Shown here: piece after piece, positions 53,134 through 63,470 of the stretch | Position numbering within the stretch: the first letter of the stretch is position 1 | Layout of the letters: each line of letters starts with the position of its first letter | DNA from: Istiophorus platypterus | Taxonomy: Eukaryota; Chordata; Actinopteri; Istiophoriformes; Istiophoridae | Reading direction: 5' to 3' | NCBI GenBank assembly: GCA_016859345.1 | Contig: CM029111.1 | Span: 16,975,714-17,039,713 of the forward strand | DNA: 64,000 nucleotides | The notes under the pieces: generated by a model | The model's input: the letters and a program-made list of their open reading frames with translations, nothing else | Told to the model about the DNA's origin: nothing | Database searches by the model: none | Position numbers and translations under genes: made by a program

Positions 53134-55406
53134 CTGTTCAAAAACACGGCAAAGACACCAGTTAAATGGCTATAGGTAATATTTAATTTGAAGTGAACGG
53201 TGTCACTTGCAGCAAAAAACCCACAAAGAGGTATCACCTATACCTTCTTGCAACTCTTCGTTTTGGTTTTGCAGCCCACAGCTTTAGTTTTGGTTCCCTC
53301 ACTAAATGCTACCCTCCCTGCACCAGACAGCAGGTAGCTGGTGAACATAGTGGAGCATTAAGCAGGTAAAGAGTTGGATATTTCCACCTGGTGGAGCTGG
53401 TGGAGCGAAAACTAGAGCTAAAGTTCATTGAATATTTTTCCGACAGGTGGCCAGAAACAGCTCTAAATTAATGATAACTTGGCTCCGCATCTGCTAATTG
53501 TGTAAATAAGCAACCGTTTGCCAACAAGTTTTCCATATCAACTTGATGATAACATGTCAGTGTTGTGTTTACAGCTTGTTTCTGCTGCCCCCGAATTGAA
53601 AAAAATAAACCAAAAATCGGTAATTACACGTTTAAATGAACAAAGCTCACGGAAAGTTTAGGAAATATGGGATGGTGTTTCATGTCATCTGAGTTCATTC
53701 CTCTTAAAAAGAAAAATGCTGGGCCCTTTCATTTTCAAAGATGGAAATAGACTTTTAATTGTGGAGCACAAGCTGAAGACAAAATGGGAGGTGCACGAGT
53801 GAAAATAGGCTTTTTGTTTTTACAACAAAAGCGTCAGAGACAGTTCAAGGACAATAGTTACCCTTTCTGCCATCTTCTCCTTCAGAAACGGCTTAATTAT
53901 AGCAAAGATGCCTTTGAAGATCCTGGGCTCGTTAATTATGTTAACAGCCTTGATTCTGATTGGGAACCCATCCTGTGGAGCAGAAGAGAAACTGCACTCA
54001 GAGCAGTCACAGATGGCCCTCGTCAGACGTTCCAGGTGTGTTTTTGTAAGCTTATGTAAATACTGTACACGTTGCCGTCACAACAACACTCAAAAAAAGC
54101 CATCGATGAATATGACAGTTTTTATTTATTTATTTATTTACTGCTGCATCATTACCCGATAAAATAACTTTTTGAGTAAATGCTCAAATCACATCTAAGG
54201 AAAAAAATTCAGATTTTTTAAAAATAGGTTTTATTCAAAAGGATCATAGGATGTTATATTTCTGTCAGATTATATATATACTATCTATCATCAGATGTAA
54301 GAGTTCTTACCTGGAGGATGCTCACAACTTTTTTGGCAAGGAATGGGCCCGGGTTGGATGCCTGTGACATGCCCACTCCAGTGTAGTCGGCCAAGATGAC
54401 GATGCCATTCACCTGAGTTTCCTCCGGCTGGATGAGCTTCTCCAGAGTCAGATATATGGCCCTCACGTTGTCAACGAATGGATAATCATTCGGTCTCCAC
54501 TTTCCTGTGAAAAGGGGATTGAGCTGCATTGTAATCGTGAGTCATACGTAACGCCCGTACTGGCAGAACCGTCAGTAACTGGCAATTAGTCATGCAGAGA
54601 TTTCAAAGAAATAAACTGACATTGAGCTCTACTGAGTAACGTGACAGCTAAATGAGGAATGGTAATTATAGAATGGTTAATTATTGTAAAACTGCTGAAT
54701 CCCCCAATGAAGAAGAAGCTGACACCAACCCGGCCGGAGACACAGGATGTATCGCCCATTAGGATCCGGTCGCGGCAGCACCGTGAGAAAGCCCAGGTCC
54801 AGGACATGCTTGACCGTGGAGGGCTTCAGGTCCTGGAACACCTCTGGCCAGGCTTTGCGGCCTGCATGGTAGTTGAGCAACAGCTGCAGGGCCCGGTCGT
54901 AGTCGAACTTCCTGGCCCGCAGGAAGCGCAGGAGGAAGGCGTCGTCCAGCCTCGTTCTGAGATTGGGCTGCTCCTGCAGAGTCAGGTTTGGAAAGTAAGA
55001 TTTGTTTGAAATAAGAGCTGGTAAACATGTCAAAAACTAGAACAACAAAAACAGCTTGTGATGAAAAAAAGATAAAACACTTCAAAAATAATGGCACCAC
55101 TATTAAGAACAGTAGTAGGAAAAGAAACTGGCTAAGGAAAGAGGAATGTCTATGTTTATATGAATTTCGTAATGGTTTAAAAGAGCAAAGCGAAACCTTC
55201 AGTATCATGTCTCTCAGTGCTTGAACATCACGGAGGCGCCACTCTGGTTTCTCCTGGAGCTCCTCCCGTGCCTTGGCCACCAGTTCAGGGGTCAGGGTGC
55301 AGGAATAGATGGGCGGTGGGGGTCCCGGGAACCAGCCATGTCCTGCAGCTGCCGCCGGGTCCACCGGTGGAGACCTGAGATCGATGGACTCATGCAGATC
55401 GGCCAT
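52855..55406 (-). CDS. ttpal: Alpha-tocopherol transfer protein-like, complete (5 coding exons)
   Basis: A CRAL-TRIO (Sec14-like) lipid-binding protein related to TTPA and assumed to carry a hydrophobic ligand in the cytosol. The physiological ligand is not established. CDS: complement(join(52855-53133, 53862-53972, 54311-54504, 54730-54973, 55197-55406)) = 1038 nt, 345 residues (human about 342). The CRAL-TRIO N-terminal helical part (residues about 40-110) holds AREELQEKPEWRLRDVQALR and LDDAFLLRFLRARKFDYDRA. The lipid-binding lobe (about 125-275) holds TLEKLIQPEETQVNGIVILA, INEPRIFKGIFAIIKPFLKE and LPEEYGGTAGQLD. The C-terminus QLYYCY matches human SQLYSCY. All introns are GT-AG. The start at 55406 follows the short Ser/Pro-rich variable N-terminus. 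Position between hnf4a and pkig matches human synteny, which separates it from clvs and rlbp1 paralogues. Confidence 0.97.
53290..53600 (+). repeat. Interspersed repeat ('GCTCCACTATGTTCACC' type) in ttpal intron 4
   Basis: GCAGGTAGCTGGTGAACATA, GTGGAGCATTAAGCAGGTAA, GTTGGATATTTCCACCTGG and GGTGGCCAGAAACAGCTCTA in order. The best copy of this type here; relatives lie at 10780-11095 and 42720-42920. Confidence 0.75.
53862..53972 (-). CDS. ttpal: ttpal coding exon 4
   Basis: 111 nt, residues 217-253. Encodes DGFPIRIKAVNIINEPRIFK then GIFAIIKPFLKEKMAER, almost identical to human. Acceptor GCTCCACAG, donor AGG|GTAACT. Confidence 0.97.
54311..54504 (-). CDS. ttpal: ttpal coding exon 3
   Basis: 194 nt, residues 152-216. 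Encodes YPFVDNVRAIYLTLEKLIQP, then VNGIVILADYTGVGMSQASN, then GPFLAKKVVSILQ. Acceptor TTTTCACAG, donor CAG|GTAAGA. Confidence 0.97.
54730..54973 (-). CDS. ttpal: ttpal coding exon 2
   Basis: 244 nt, residues 71-152. Encodes EQPNLRTRLDDAFLLRFLRA and later GFLTVLPRPDPNGRYILCLR. Acceptor ACTCTGCAG, donor CCGG|GTTGGT. Confidence 0.97.
55197..55406 (-). CDS. ttpal: ttpal coding exon 1
   Basis: 210 nt, residues 1-70. Variable N-terminus, then IYSCTLTPELVAKAREELQE and RLRDVQALRDMILK. Donor AAG|GTTTCG is weak at +3 to +5. A 5' UTR acceptor (CCAAACAG or CTCCCAG) lies about 10-25 bases upstream of the ATG, so at least one upstream non-coding exon is likely. Confidence 0.95.
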
Positions 55407-55849
55407 TGACTGACTGGGAGAAGCTGTTTGGAAAGCAGTGCAGAGGAGGCACCAAAGAGGTTCTTAGTGTGAAAACGTGAAAGCTTAGCAAGAAACTGGC
55501 CGAGCCAGCCCAGAACCTCATCTGTCAAGTGGTGCAGACATAGTTTAGGGGGAGAAAAGGGGCCACAGAAGCCCCGGGTTTATTCTCCTCCATTTCTTTC
55601 TACATAATTTGATTAACTGCAATTTTTTTAGTAATTCACATCAATGAAGAAGAATATCAACTCTGACAGAAGCTCCGTCTTGTGAGCTACTAAGCTCATT
55701 TGTTGTTAATGTTTTTTTTATCAGATTGCTTTTGTTTTTTAATCCAAAGAAAACCTCTGGTAAGGTACTATTATTCCATCGGGGGAGATCTGTGAGGCTA
55801 CAACCAACATTTATTTTCCCTGCTAATACATCTAACAACCTTTTTTTTT

Positions 55850-56035
55850 TTTTTAATAATTGACTGATTGATATAATGATTATATATGATTGATATAAAA
55901 AAAATCTTAGAAACACTGAAAAGTGTCCATAATTATTCCCTGAAGCCCAAGTTAACATAATCTAGTTGCTTTGTTTTGTCTGACCAAAAGTCCAAAAGCC
56001 CCCAAATGAATTTTTCTGCCATTTAACTAATCAAA
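55850..56035 (+). repeat. Fragment of the AATCGATTAATCG-type repeat
   Basis: AATTGACTGATTGATATAAT, CCTGAAGCCCAAGTTAACAT, GCTTTGTTTTGTCTGACCAA and AAAGTCCAAAAGCCC are in order. Confidence 0.65.
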
Positions 56036-56212
56036 TATCATTTTAGTAATGGTTTCTTTCCGCGTGTCTCGGGAAATAATGAAACTGCCATGTATAGTGA
56101 GGGTCAGTAGGGGTCGTCCACAAACATATTTTTGTCCTGGGCCCCATCTAGGAGAATAATCTGGCCATGGAAGTAGAGGTAGAGGTAGAACAAAAATACT
56201 AAAGTAAAAGTA

Positions 56213-56523
56213 CCTCAAAAATGTACTTAAGGACAGTACTGGAGTAAATGTAGTTGGGGTACTTTCAGTCCACTATTTCTTAGTTTACCTTATTTCATAA
56301 CAATTTACCTGAACTAGTCAACAGATATTGGAAGCACAACGTGTCCTGACAACTAAGAACAGCAGGAGAGAAACCTTAACAGCGTTTGGATGCTGGTTTA
56401 TTAGCGTTTACTCAGCAGTGAGTCAGTCTGGCTAATTCAACCTGACCCTCAACACAACCGCTGCGGCAGAACTAAAATCAGAACAACGAGTGTATACCAA
56501 CCAAATGCGTTTAACATTGACCT
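56213..56523 (+). repeat. Direct duplication, left copy (311 bp)
   Basis: Nearly identical to 57323-57636, offset 1110 bp. By eye about six substitutions and one 3-base indel separate them. The first about 50 bp is the 3' end of the hAT-like element (ATGTACTTAAGGACAGTACT); the rest (CACTATTTCTTAGTTTACC onward) is otherwise unique. Confidence 0.95.
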
Positions 56524-56645
56524 TCTAGGAAAGACGAAGAGGCCCTTTATGACCACCCATTTGCGAGTGGTAAAATTTCTTCAAAGAAAAAAACTGATCA
56601 ACCGTAACGACCCAAACCACAGCTACAAAAAAAATCACAACCGAC

Positions 56646-56820
56646 CTGTCAGAAAATCTCTTTTCCGGGTGGGGAAACGGCGACCTGTCATTGGTCCCTT
56701 GGCGACACGTGATACGCTGTGACGCAGCGGAGCGGTCGAGCCTTGCGTCTGTTGTTTTCATGGCTATGCTGCCTTCAGGGCCCCTCGGAAAGTAGCGAAA
56801 CTCGATATATCGCTTACTCA
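56646..56820 (-). promoter_or_regulatory. ttpal: Candidate ttpal promoter and 5' UTR exon
   Basis: A short CpG-richer segment about 1.3 kb upstream of the ttpal ATG. On the minus strand it has an E-box CACGTG (56706-56711), a CCAAT box (56690-56694), an ETS-like CCGGAA (56663-56668) and a possible donor GACAG|GTCGGT ending an exon at 56646. Assignment to ttpal rests on position and orientation. Confidence 0.4.
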
Positions 56821-56931
56821 AAAGCGAATAATTATAGACTTTTTTTTTTAAATCAAGGCTGTTGTGTGAGTCTTTCCCAAGTTAATTTTGTTTTTTTTAC
56901 TTTACAAGCCAATCCTTCAAAAACGTTATCA

Positions 56932-56964
<33 letters not shown>

Positions 56965-57199
56965 GATTAACTATCGTGGCAAGATATTACTTTCTAATCC
57001 AAACACTATTCTACATCTGTCCCAGTGCACCCGAATCCAACATCTTGCACACCAACATAAATAGAAATTCTGCACTTTCTCAAGCTTTATTAAAAACTGA
57101 CACTGGTTTAAAGCGTCAGGCCTATATTTACTACAGCACATGATGGCATTTAAATAAAAATAGAGCAAGCAATTTTTAGGCTACAGCGATGCTGGCAGA

Positions 57200-57322
57200 A
57201 AAACTCAGATCCTTAACTTCAGTTGATGTAGAAGAAAAACAATGTAAAAATACTCCACTACAAGTGTAAATCCTGCACTCAAAAGCCCAGTTAGATAAGA
57301 GTACAGAAATTCAGGGAAAAAA
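57200..57322 (+). repeat. 5' fragment of the hAT-like element
   Basis: AACTCAGATCCTTAACTTC, AATACTCCACTACAAGTGTA and AATCCTGCACTCAAAAGCCC match the left part of copies 1-3. It then joins abruptly to the right duplication copy. Confidence 0.65.
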
Positions 57323-57636
57323 ACTCAAAAATGTACTTAAGGACAGTACTGGAGTAAATATAGTTAGAGTACTTTCAGTCCACTATTTCTTAGTTTACCT
57401 TATTTCATAACAATTTACCTGAACTAGTCAACAGATATTGGAAGCACAACGTGTCCTGACAACTAAGAACAGCAGGAGAGAAACCTTAACAGCGTTTGGA
57501 TGCTGGTTTATTAGCGTTTACTCAGCAGTGAGTCAGTCTGGCTAATTCAACCTGACCCTCAACACAACCGCTGCGGCAGAACTAAAATCAGAATAACGAG
57601 CGAATACCAACCTGGAAATGCGTTTAACATTGACCC
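57323..57636 (+). repeat. Direct duplication, right copy (314 bp)
   Basis: Partner of 56213-56523. It carries an extra TGG (CCAACCTGGAAATG against CCAACCAAATG). The flanks of the two copies differ on both sides. Confidence 0.95.
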
Positions 57637-57809
57637 TGTTCCTATGAGGTTTAACCAGCTTAAGTTTAGGTAGGAAATCACGCACATCTGCTAAAACCTC
57701 ATAGACACCTGAAACATGACAAGGGGCTCTGACTAGACACTGATTTTTAATAAGTGATGACAGGGCCAACAAGGCTGGGTTAACCGGTTCATGTTTTTCC
57801 ATGTAAGAT

Positions 57810-57900
57810 ATTAATCTGAAAAGTAACCTGTAGCGGAGTAAAAAGTAGCTGAAAATAGAAATACTTCACTTAAATACCTTTACAGCAAATGGATTTTCTA
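57810..57900 (+). repeat. 3' fragment of the hAT-like element
   Basis: AAGTAACCTGTAGCGGAGTA then AAAATAGAAATACTTCACTT, as in the right part of the intact copies. Confidence 0.6.
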
Positions 57901-59350
57901 CCACATGGTCACTAAAGTATGTGAATATTTTCATGTAGTTTTTTTTTATATCCTGCATGTGTTATGTTCATTGTTTTGTAAATTTTTCAGTCACTGAATC
58001 AGTTAAACTCTCTGTATGAGAGGGTTGATGTGGCCTAAATCTCAGACAGACAGACTGGATGTATCACTTACACTTGAAAGCAGCAGATGGCAGAGTTTGC
58101 CTGCATCAGGCTCGGCTGCAGGCTCAAAAAAACCCCCCAAACAAACAACAAAAAAAAACACCTTTAGGAGTGACCTTCATGTCTGAGGCCTCCGCTATTG
58201 TCAAACCACTGTAATGCTGGTCTAGTTGAGCCTAAATGCAGCACTCTGGCTTTAACTACAGTCTTTTTTTTTAATTATAGAATGGAAGATATATCTCTCA
58301 GGTTGTCCTCACGTATCTCTGTGTGTGAATCAGTGCAAACTAAATGATTTTATGGCAGTTTATCAATCTGAAGCAACATGTTGCAATAGGCTATCAGTGA
58401 ACAAGCAGCAATGCCACGTTGGATCCTTTTCTTTTCCCACCAGGGACTTTCCAACACGTCGGGTTGCACTTTTGTTATTTGAGAACGTGCGAAACCTTTC
58501 ATCCATAAGCAAACACATCTTTTCTAATTATAGACAATATAAAATATGGTCTGCAAAAAATGTAAAAATAGATCTTGAGATTTATTCATTCATGTTCACA
58601 TTGTGAGGCAAAATATTGCCAGTTTCTTAAAGGCAGTACAGGTGACAAGGCACAATTTATTCCATCAGTTAAACCATGACAAAGTACTAAACAAAAAATA
58701 TAATATATATAATTTTTCAAAAACCAATACAACACATTATTGGGAGACTTCCTCAGTGTGTCAGACTTTTACAAAGTAGCACCACAGAGTTCCCCATACA
58801 TACTTGGTGTAAAATTTGAACATGTTACTTTTACATTTTCTTTCCAGCATAATAAATTGAACCAGGGATATTTTAGTCCTGTCAGAGGATATTTAAGAGA
58901 CTCGAAAAAAAAAAATGCCCAAGCTTACTTTACTGTAGCTTTGAAAAAAATGATATTTTACTGAGTTTGTGACTGAAAGTGTTTTTGTCACTAATGAACA
59001 TAAAATAACATAAAATACTGTGTGATGCTAAGGCGATGTAAGGCCTGTTGTAACATTCATGAAGTACTGACATGATCCCCATGTCGAACAAAAGCCTCAC
59101 TGCACACACACCACTCTGAGGGAAAGCAATGTTACCCAGTAATAAACTATATACACAATAATGTACGACTTTCTAAGTGTCGTTCTCACAGAGTTTGCCT
59201 GGAACAAAGTTTTAATGCTTGTAGTTTGTTTGTTTTTTTTCCTGGCTTTCGCTGAGCTAGAGCTGCGTGTGTGAACAAACCAGACCCCTGAAGACTCAGA
59301 CTAATGATCTTCAAGGGACGCAATTGCAATTACACTATATATTTTGCTAC
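57901..59350. other. Intergenic DNA between the ttpal 5' flank and the hnf4a 3' end
   Basis: No coding exon was recognised. AT-rich, with A-runs and ATAATATATATAAT near 58700. Part of it may be a long hnf4a 3' UTR, since minus-strand AATAAA words also occur at 58654-58659 and near 58579. Confidence 0.5.
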
Positions 59351-59356
59351 TTTATT
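59351..59356 (-). terminator. hnf4a: Candidate hnf4a poly(A) signal AATAAA
   Basis: Canonical hexamer on the minus strand about 132 nt beyond the hnf4a stop. More distal sites are possible. Confidence 0.35.
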
Positions 59357-59487
59357 GTTTCAGTCAAGTGAACAGCTTTTCAATGCTGATTTGAGTATAA
59401 ACTTACACATAAAGACTCTGGTTTAAAACGTTTTTTAATAATAAAAAAAAAGAAAAATCTGAAGGGGTTAAGGATTCAGAGGTGTTG

Positions 59488-59630
59488 TTAGATGGCCTCC
59501 TGCTTCGTGATGGTGGGCTGAGGGATGGAGGTCGGCTGCTTGGGCGCGGTGGCTATTACCCCTTGGGCTATTTTGTAGTGTTCTGAGCCGGACGCAGTGG
59601 GCGGAGATGGGATGGGGGTCTCAGGAGTGG
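59488..59630 (-). CDS. hnf4a: hnf4a exon 10: F domain end and stop
   Basis: 143 nt including TAA. Encodes TPETPIPSPPTASGSEHYKI, then AQGVIATAPKQPTS and IPQPTITKQEAI. Human ends QPTITKQEVI. Acceptor GGTTTCTCAG. Confidence 0.97.
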
Positions 59631-62600
59631 CTGAGAAACCAGAAACACAAAGAGGCAGGAGGCGAGTCAGAGGGAGAAATGGCAGGTGTACATTTACCGC
59701 TCTGTGGCATAACATGTACCGGGGGGGGATTTTTTTTTTAAAAAGATGAGGAGTAAGCACTTTTGTGAAATTTCTCAGAGCATTAAAAATGTTAAGAAAG
59801 AATAACAGAAGCTCCCTTTGACAAAATAAGCCAGATTAGTTTCCGGGAAGAATTTAGGGGATTATTCCACCAAGCCTCCAGCTACATGAACAGACTGCAC
59901 ATGGAGCTCTGTGAGAGGGAAGTTTTGTAGTCTTTTTTTTTAATACAATAGATTTAATTTATCTTAAATTAACACTCCTGAACGCCCTGATTATTTTGGG
60001 GTTCACATGAATGACCATTGTATGTGGCAGATGCAAAAACCAGAACGTTTAAACTGAAGACAGAGGAAGAGTCTTAGACTCCACAACATTTGTGCTGCAC
60101 ATCTAATGGCGTTTTGTTGAGTATGCTCTACACTCACAGATTTGACCATTGTGGATTGGCGTTGGCATGTTGCTGGACACTATGATGTTGCTGCTGAGGT
60201 GCTCCTGCACCAGGTGAGGGTGCAGAGAGTGAGGTGCATGCGGAGCTTCGTTGGCAGAACCTGAGGGAGAAAACACACAAATACAGTGTTAAGTTTACCA
60301 AACCGTATCTGACTGCAAAAAGGATGCAACAGTCCTCTCTCTTGTCTAAACTGTTAATACACAGGGGTCCTGTGTATACTGGGCTTTTAAGATCAGGGGT
60401 AATGTTCTGCGAATGATTGGAGGGAGCTCACCTCCAAGGAGCATTTCTTGTAGAAGGTTGTCGATCTTGGCCATGCCGAAGAGTTTGACGAACTGGATCT
60501 GCTCGATCATCTGCCAGGTGATGCTCTGTAGCGTCGGCAGCAGCAGGAGCAGCTCCCCGAAGCGGCCCCGGGAGTCGTACTGCCTGTCGTTGATGTAGTC
60601 CTCCAGGCTGACCTGGACCTGGTATCGCATCCGCTTGATCTTTCCCGGGTCACTCAGACCTTTGGCATCTGCGGGCAAATTGGATCGGGGTGGGGGTCGG
60701 GTGGGGGGGGGGGGTTAATGACTTGGGACATTTCATCTATCTATGGTAACTAAAATACTCTCTTCTGAGCTTTTCAGTGTCTCACAGGGGATTTTTTTTC
60801 CACTTCAAAAGTGCCCCACACGGTTTAAAAAGCTTAGCCAGTAGCAGTACCTGGGTCAAAGAAAACTATGGCTTTCAAGCAGGCATATTCGTTGTCGTCT
60901 ATCTGAAGCTCCTGGAAGGGAAGCACAAGCTCATCCAGGATCCTGACCGACACCCGGCCCACCTCCAGCTCTGGGCAGTTTCTGGGAATGATGTGGTCGT
61001 TTCCTGCAGGAGAATCACATATTAGGTCAGAAATAAAAAAAATAAATAGATAGATAAATAAATAAAAACAAATGAGAATCTTTCCTGGATGAACGGAAGA
61101 TTTCCAGAATTGGACATTGACTATTGGCATCAAGAGTTTGGTAAAAAAACACCCCCCAAAAAAACCCATAAAAAAAACACAAAACGTGTTTGTTCATATG
61201 TCAGTTTTACCTAACAAGAGGAAGTCTTTGTAAATCATGGACCTCTTTGCAGCACCGAGCAGGAGATGTTCTCCAGCATGAGCTCGCAGCAGAGCCACCT
61301 GGAACACAAAGAGTTCATTTGCCTATTAGCTGTGTGATGATAACTCTTTTCTAAAGTCAGTAGGTTATGTCACGTGAAGCTCAGTGTGTAAACCTGAAGC
61401 TTCAAAGAGAGAGACAGAAAAAAAACAACTTGGTGGAGGACACGGGCTCCCTCTCTAATATACTGTCAGCAAATAAGTTACCAAGGCCTGGTGATCCCAT
61501 TGTTAATGATTCTGCATTTTTGTTGTCGAGGAGGGATGTAACTTTACAGCAAGATCACCATATTCTAACTTGGGATTAAAATATATTAACCACTGCAGTG
61601 GAAGAGCTTTCAAGGGTTTTAGTGATGAAATTAAAAAAAAATCCCTTGTGGTCCGTAGAGATTTGTATCATTCATCTCCTTTTTTTTCTTCTATGATATT
61701 TTTATTTGTTTAGAACGAGCAGTCTATCTAGTCTGTGTGCTCCCTGCAGCCCACACTGTGGTTGATGAGTGACCAGAGTGTCTATACGGCTATGTACACT
61801 GTGCCCGTGTAGGGGTCTCACCTGGTCATCCAGGGGCAGGTCACAGAAGGCCGGGATGTACTTGGCCCACTCCACCAGGACCAGCAGCTGCTGCTTCATA
61901 GACTCGCACACATCTGTGATGGTGGCGATCTTCTTGGTCCTTATGTCGCCGTTCAGTATGGGGGCAGGCGAGGTGATCTGCACGGGGCAAGGCAGATGTC
62001 AGGTTACCAGATGCCTTAGCGCAGGTGATTAATAGCGGTCACGTGTGAGCCCCTAGAGATGATTCACATTACCTGTCTCGACAGCACGTCTGCCTGGATG
62101 AGTGCGTTGATGGAGGGTAAACTGCTGTCCTCATAGCTGGACCTCCTGGTGCTGATTCTGTCTCTTTCGTTCTGCACGGCTATAAGAAAGACAAAAACAT
62201 AGATTTTTATTCATTCAGTAACTGCGGAGGGGAAAAAAGTGCAACTTTCCTGCAGTTAAGTGCCTTTAAAATGCAGGGGAAAAAAACCCGATGAGGAATG
62301 TTAATCTTCCCAAGTTTCTTTGTCACACTCGAATTGGACAACTGAGTCATTTAAAAAGAAAAATAAGTCCTCCAGGGCTATAATGTTTATCAGTATATGG
62401 CTATTATTGCACAGAAATGTTTGCTCAGCATAAGCTGGTCGGAGACCTCAGCGCCCTGTGGAGTGAACATTAACGAAGCACTACAATCTCAGGTGTTGCG
62501 ACACTTCCAGACAAGTCGAGTCTATTCAGAGGCCACAGCCTTGCCTGTGGTTTGCCAATTAAAATGGGAAATTCTGCTTTTGTTGTGGTTTTTTGTTGTT

Positions 62601-63470
62601 TTTTTTTTTTTTGATTACTTCACACAAAAAAACCCCAAAACATGTAGACTAAGTCTATAGATTCAGTCTTTTTTTTGCTCTGGAAAGACAAAAGCCTCCT
62701 ACCTTCTTTCTTCATGCCAGCTCTGAAGCATTTCTTCAGTCGGCAATATCTGCATTGATTCCGCTTGTCTTTGTCCACAATGCATTGTCTGTTGAACCTG
62801 GAGAGGGAACGGTATAAGCTCATAGGTTCAAAAAAAGGAACTTGGATGAGTGAATTCTGCATTAATTGATCGACTGATTAATCTTAAAACGAATCCACAT
62901 CTATTTTCAGCAAAAAATCCCAAGGAGTTGCTGTCTCCAGCTTTTCGAATGTGAGGATTTGATGCTTTTTTTTGGTTGTTTAAGATAATAAACAGCATAT
63001 CTTTGGATTCTGAAATGTTGCTTGGACAAAACAAGAGACCAGAAGGGCTGCAGGGAATCATAACAGGGATTTTTGATCTACTATTTTCTGACATTTCATG
63101 GACATAACGATTGCTCTATTAAGCAGGAAAATATCCAGTAGATGAATCAATAACCAATAAAGTTTTGCTTAGTAACTCTTTCAATCTTGCAAACATACTT
63201 GGGATCACAAATTGCTTGCTGTCACATCTTAATCTAGTTTGAAAGTGCAAAGACCTGAGTATTTCTACCCCCTTTGGCCACGGATCTGTCCTTACCTGCA
63301 TGAGTACATGTGATTTTTGCGGACGCTGCGCCTGAAGAAGCCCTTGCAGCCATCGCAGCTAGAGGCCCCGTAGTGTTTGCCAGTGGCTCTGTCTCCACAT
63401 ATGGCGCACAGGCTGCCCGCTGCCAGGTGGCCGGCGGCGTTCATGTTGCCGCTCTCTGCCGGTGAGGAGT
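59488..63470 (-). CDS. hnf4a: Hepatocyte nuclear factor 4-alpha, exons 2-10 (5' partial)
   Basis: An orphan nuclear receptor (NR2A1) that binds DR1 elements as a homodimer and drives liver, gut, kidney and pancreas genes. CDS in window: complement(join(59488-59630, 60138-60260, 60432-60668, 60851-61003, 61211-61298, 61822-61977, 62073-62179, 62703-62797, 63296-63470)) = 1277 nt, about 425 codons with the stop. Zinc finger 1 (CAICGD...CDGC, P-box CDGCKG) and finger 2 (CIVDKDKRNQCRYC, LKKCFRAGMKKE) are followed by the hinge, a complete ligand-binding domain, the AF-2 helix LLQEMLLGG and an F domain ending QPTITKQEAI. Exon 1, encoding the A/B domain, lies beyond 64000. Exon sizes and phases follow human HNF4A. 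I prefer alpha over gamma and beta because of synteny with ttpal, pkig and ada and because of the F-domain sequence. Confidence 0.97.
60138..60260 (-). CDS. hnf4a: hnf4a exon 9: F domain, first part
   Basis: 123 nt. Encodes GSANEAPHAPHSLHPHLVQE then HLSSNIIVSSNMPTPIHNGQ and I. The donor ATCT|GTGAGT is in the same place as the human short-form donor (ATGT|GTGAG). Confidence 0.94.
60432..60668 (-). CDS. hnf4a: hnf4a exon 8: dimer interface and AF-2
   Basis: 237 nt. Encodes DAKGLSDPGKIKRMRYQVQV, VSLEDYINDRQYDSRGRFGE, LLLLLPTLQSITWQMIEQIQ and FVKLFGMAKIDNLLQEMLLG, ending in the AF-2 helix. Donor GGAG|GTGAGC. Confidence 0.98.
60851..61003 (-). CDS. hnf4a: hnf4a exon 7: ligand-binding domain
   Basis: 153 nt. 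Encodes NDHIIPRNCPELEVGRVSVR then ILDELVLPFQELQIDDNEYA then CLKAIVFFDP. Acceptor CTCCTGCAG. Confidence 0.97.
61211..61298 (-). CDS. hnf4a: hnf4a exon 6: ligand-binding domain
   Basis: 88 nt. Encodes VALLRAHAGEHLLLGAAKRS then MIYKDFLLL. Contains the LLRAHAGEHLLLG helix 4-5 signature, including the Arg that contacts the fatty-acid carboxylate in the mammalian protein. Confidence 0.97.
61822..61977 (-). CDS. hnf4a: hnf4a exon 5: start of the ligand-binding domain
   Basis: 156 nt, 52 codons. Encodes ITSPAPILNGDIRTKKIATI then DVCESMKQQLLVLVEWAKYI then PAFCDLPLDDQ, the helix 3 signature. Confidence 0.97.
62073..62179 (-). CDS. hnf4a: hnf4a exon 4: C-terminal extension and hinge
   Basis: 107 nt. 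Encodes AVQNERDRISTRRSSYEDSS then LPSINALIQADVLSRQ. Contains the conserved Ser-rich RRSSYED segment reported as a PKA target in mammals. Donor CAG|GTAATG. Confidence 0.96.
62703..62797 (-). CDS. hnf4a: hnf4a exon 3: zinc finger 2
   Basis: 95 nt. Encodes FNRQCIVDKDKRNQCRYCRL then KKCFRAGMKKE. Acceptor CCCTCTCCAG, donor GAAG|GTAGGA. Confidence 0.97.
62865..63110 (-). repeat. Interspersed repeat in hnf4a intron 2
   Basis: AATTGATCGACTGATTAATC, TTTTCGAATGTGAGGATTTG, ATAATAAACAGCATATCTTT, TTGCTTGGACAAAACAAGAG in the reverse order to plus copies of the AATCGATTAATCG type. Confidence 0.75.
63296..63470 (-). CDS. hnf4a: hnf4a exon 2: zinc finger 1
   Basis: 175 nt. Starts in phase with the last base of off-window exon 1 (G|AC, Asp) and encodes DSSPAESGNMN, then LCAICGDRATGKHYGASSCD, then GCKGFFRRSVRKNHMYSCR. 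Acceptor TTGTGTCAG, donor AG|GTAAGG. Confidence 0.97.

Larger units (their letters stand above)
55427..56640 (-). other. ttpal: ttpal 5' intron (inferred)
   Basis: Contains a decayed interspersed repeat (55850-56035), a T17 run near 55838-55854 and the left copy of a 311-bp direct duplication (56213-56523). No coding exon was seen. Confidence 0.5.

Noticed and set aside
54759..55196. 215-codon minus-strand frame starting at the ttpal ATG
   Set aside because: It reads through the exon 1 donor at 55196 into the intron, then enters exon 2 in the wrong frame. The spliced model gives continuous CRAL-TRIO similarity instead.
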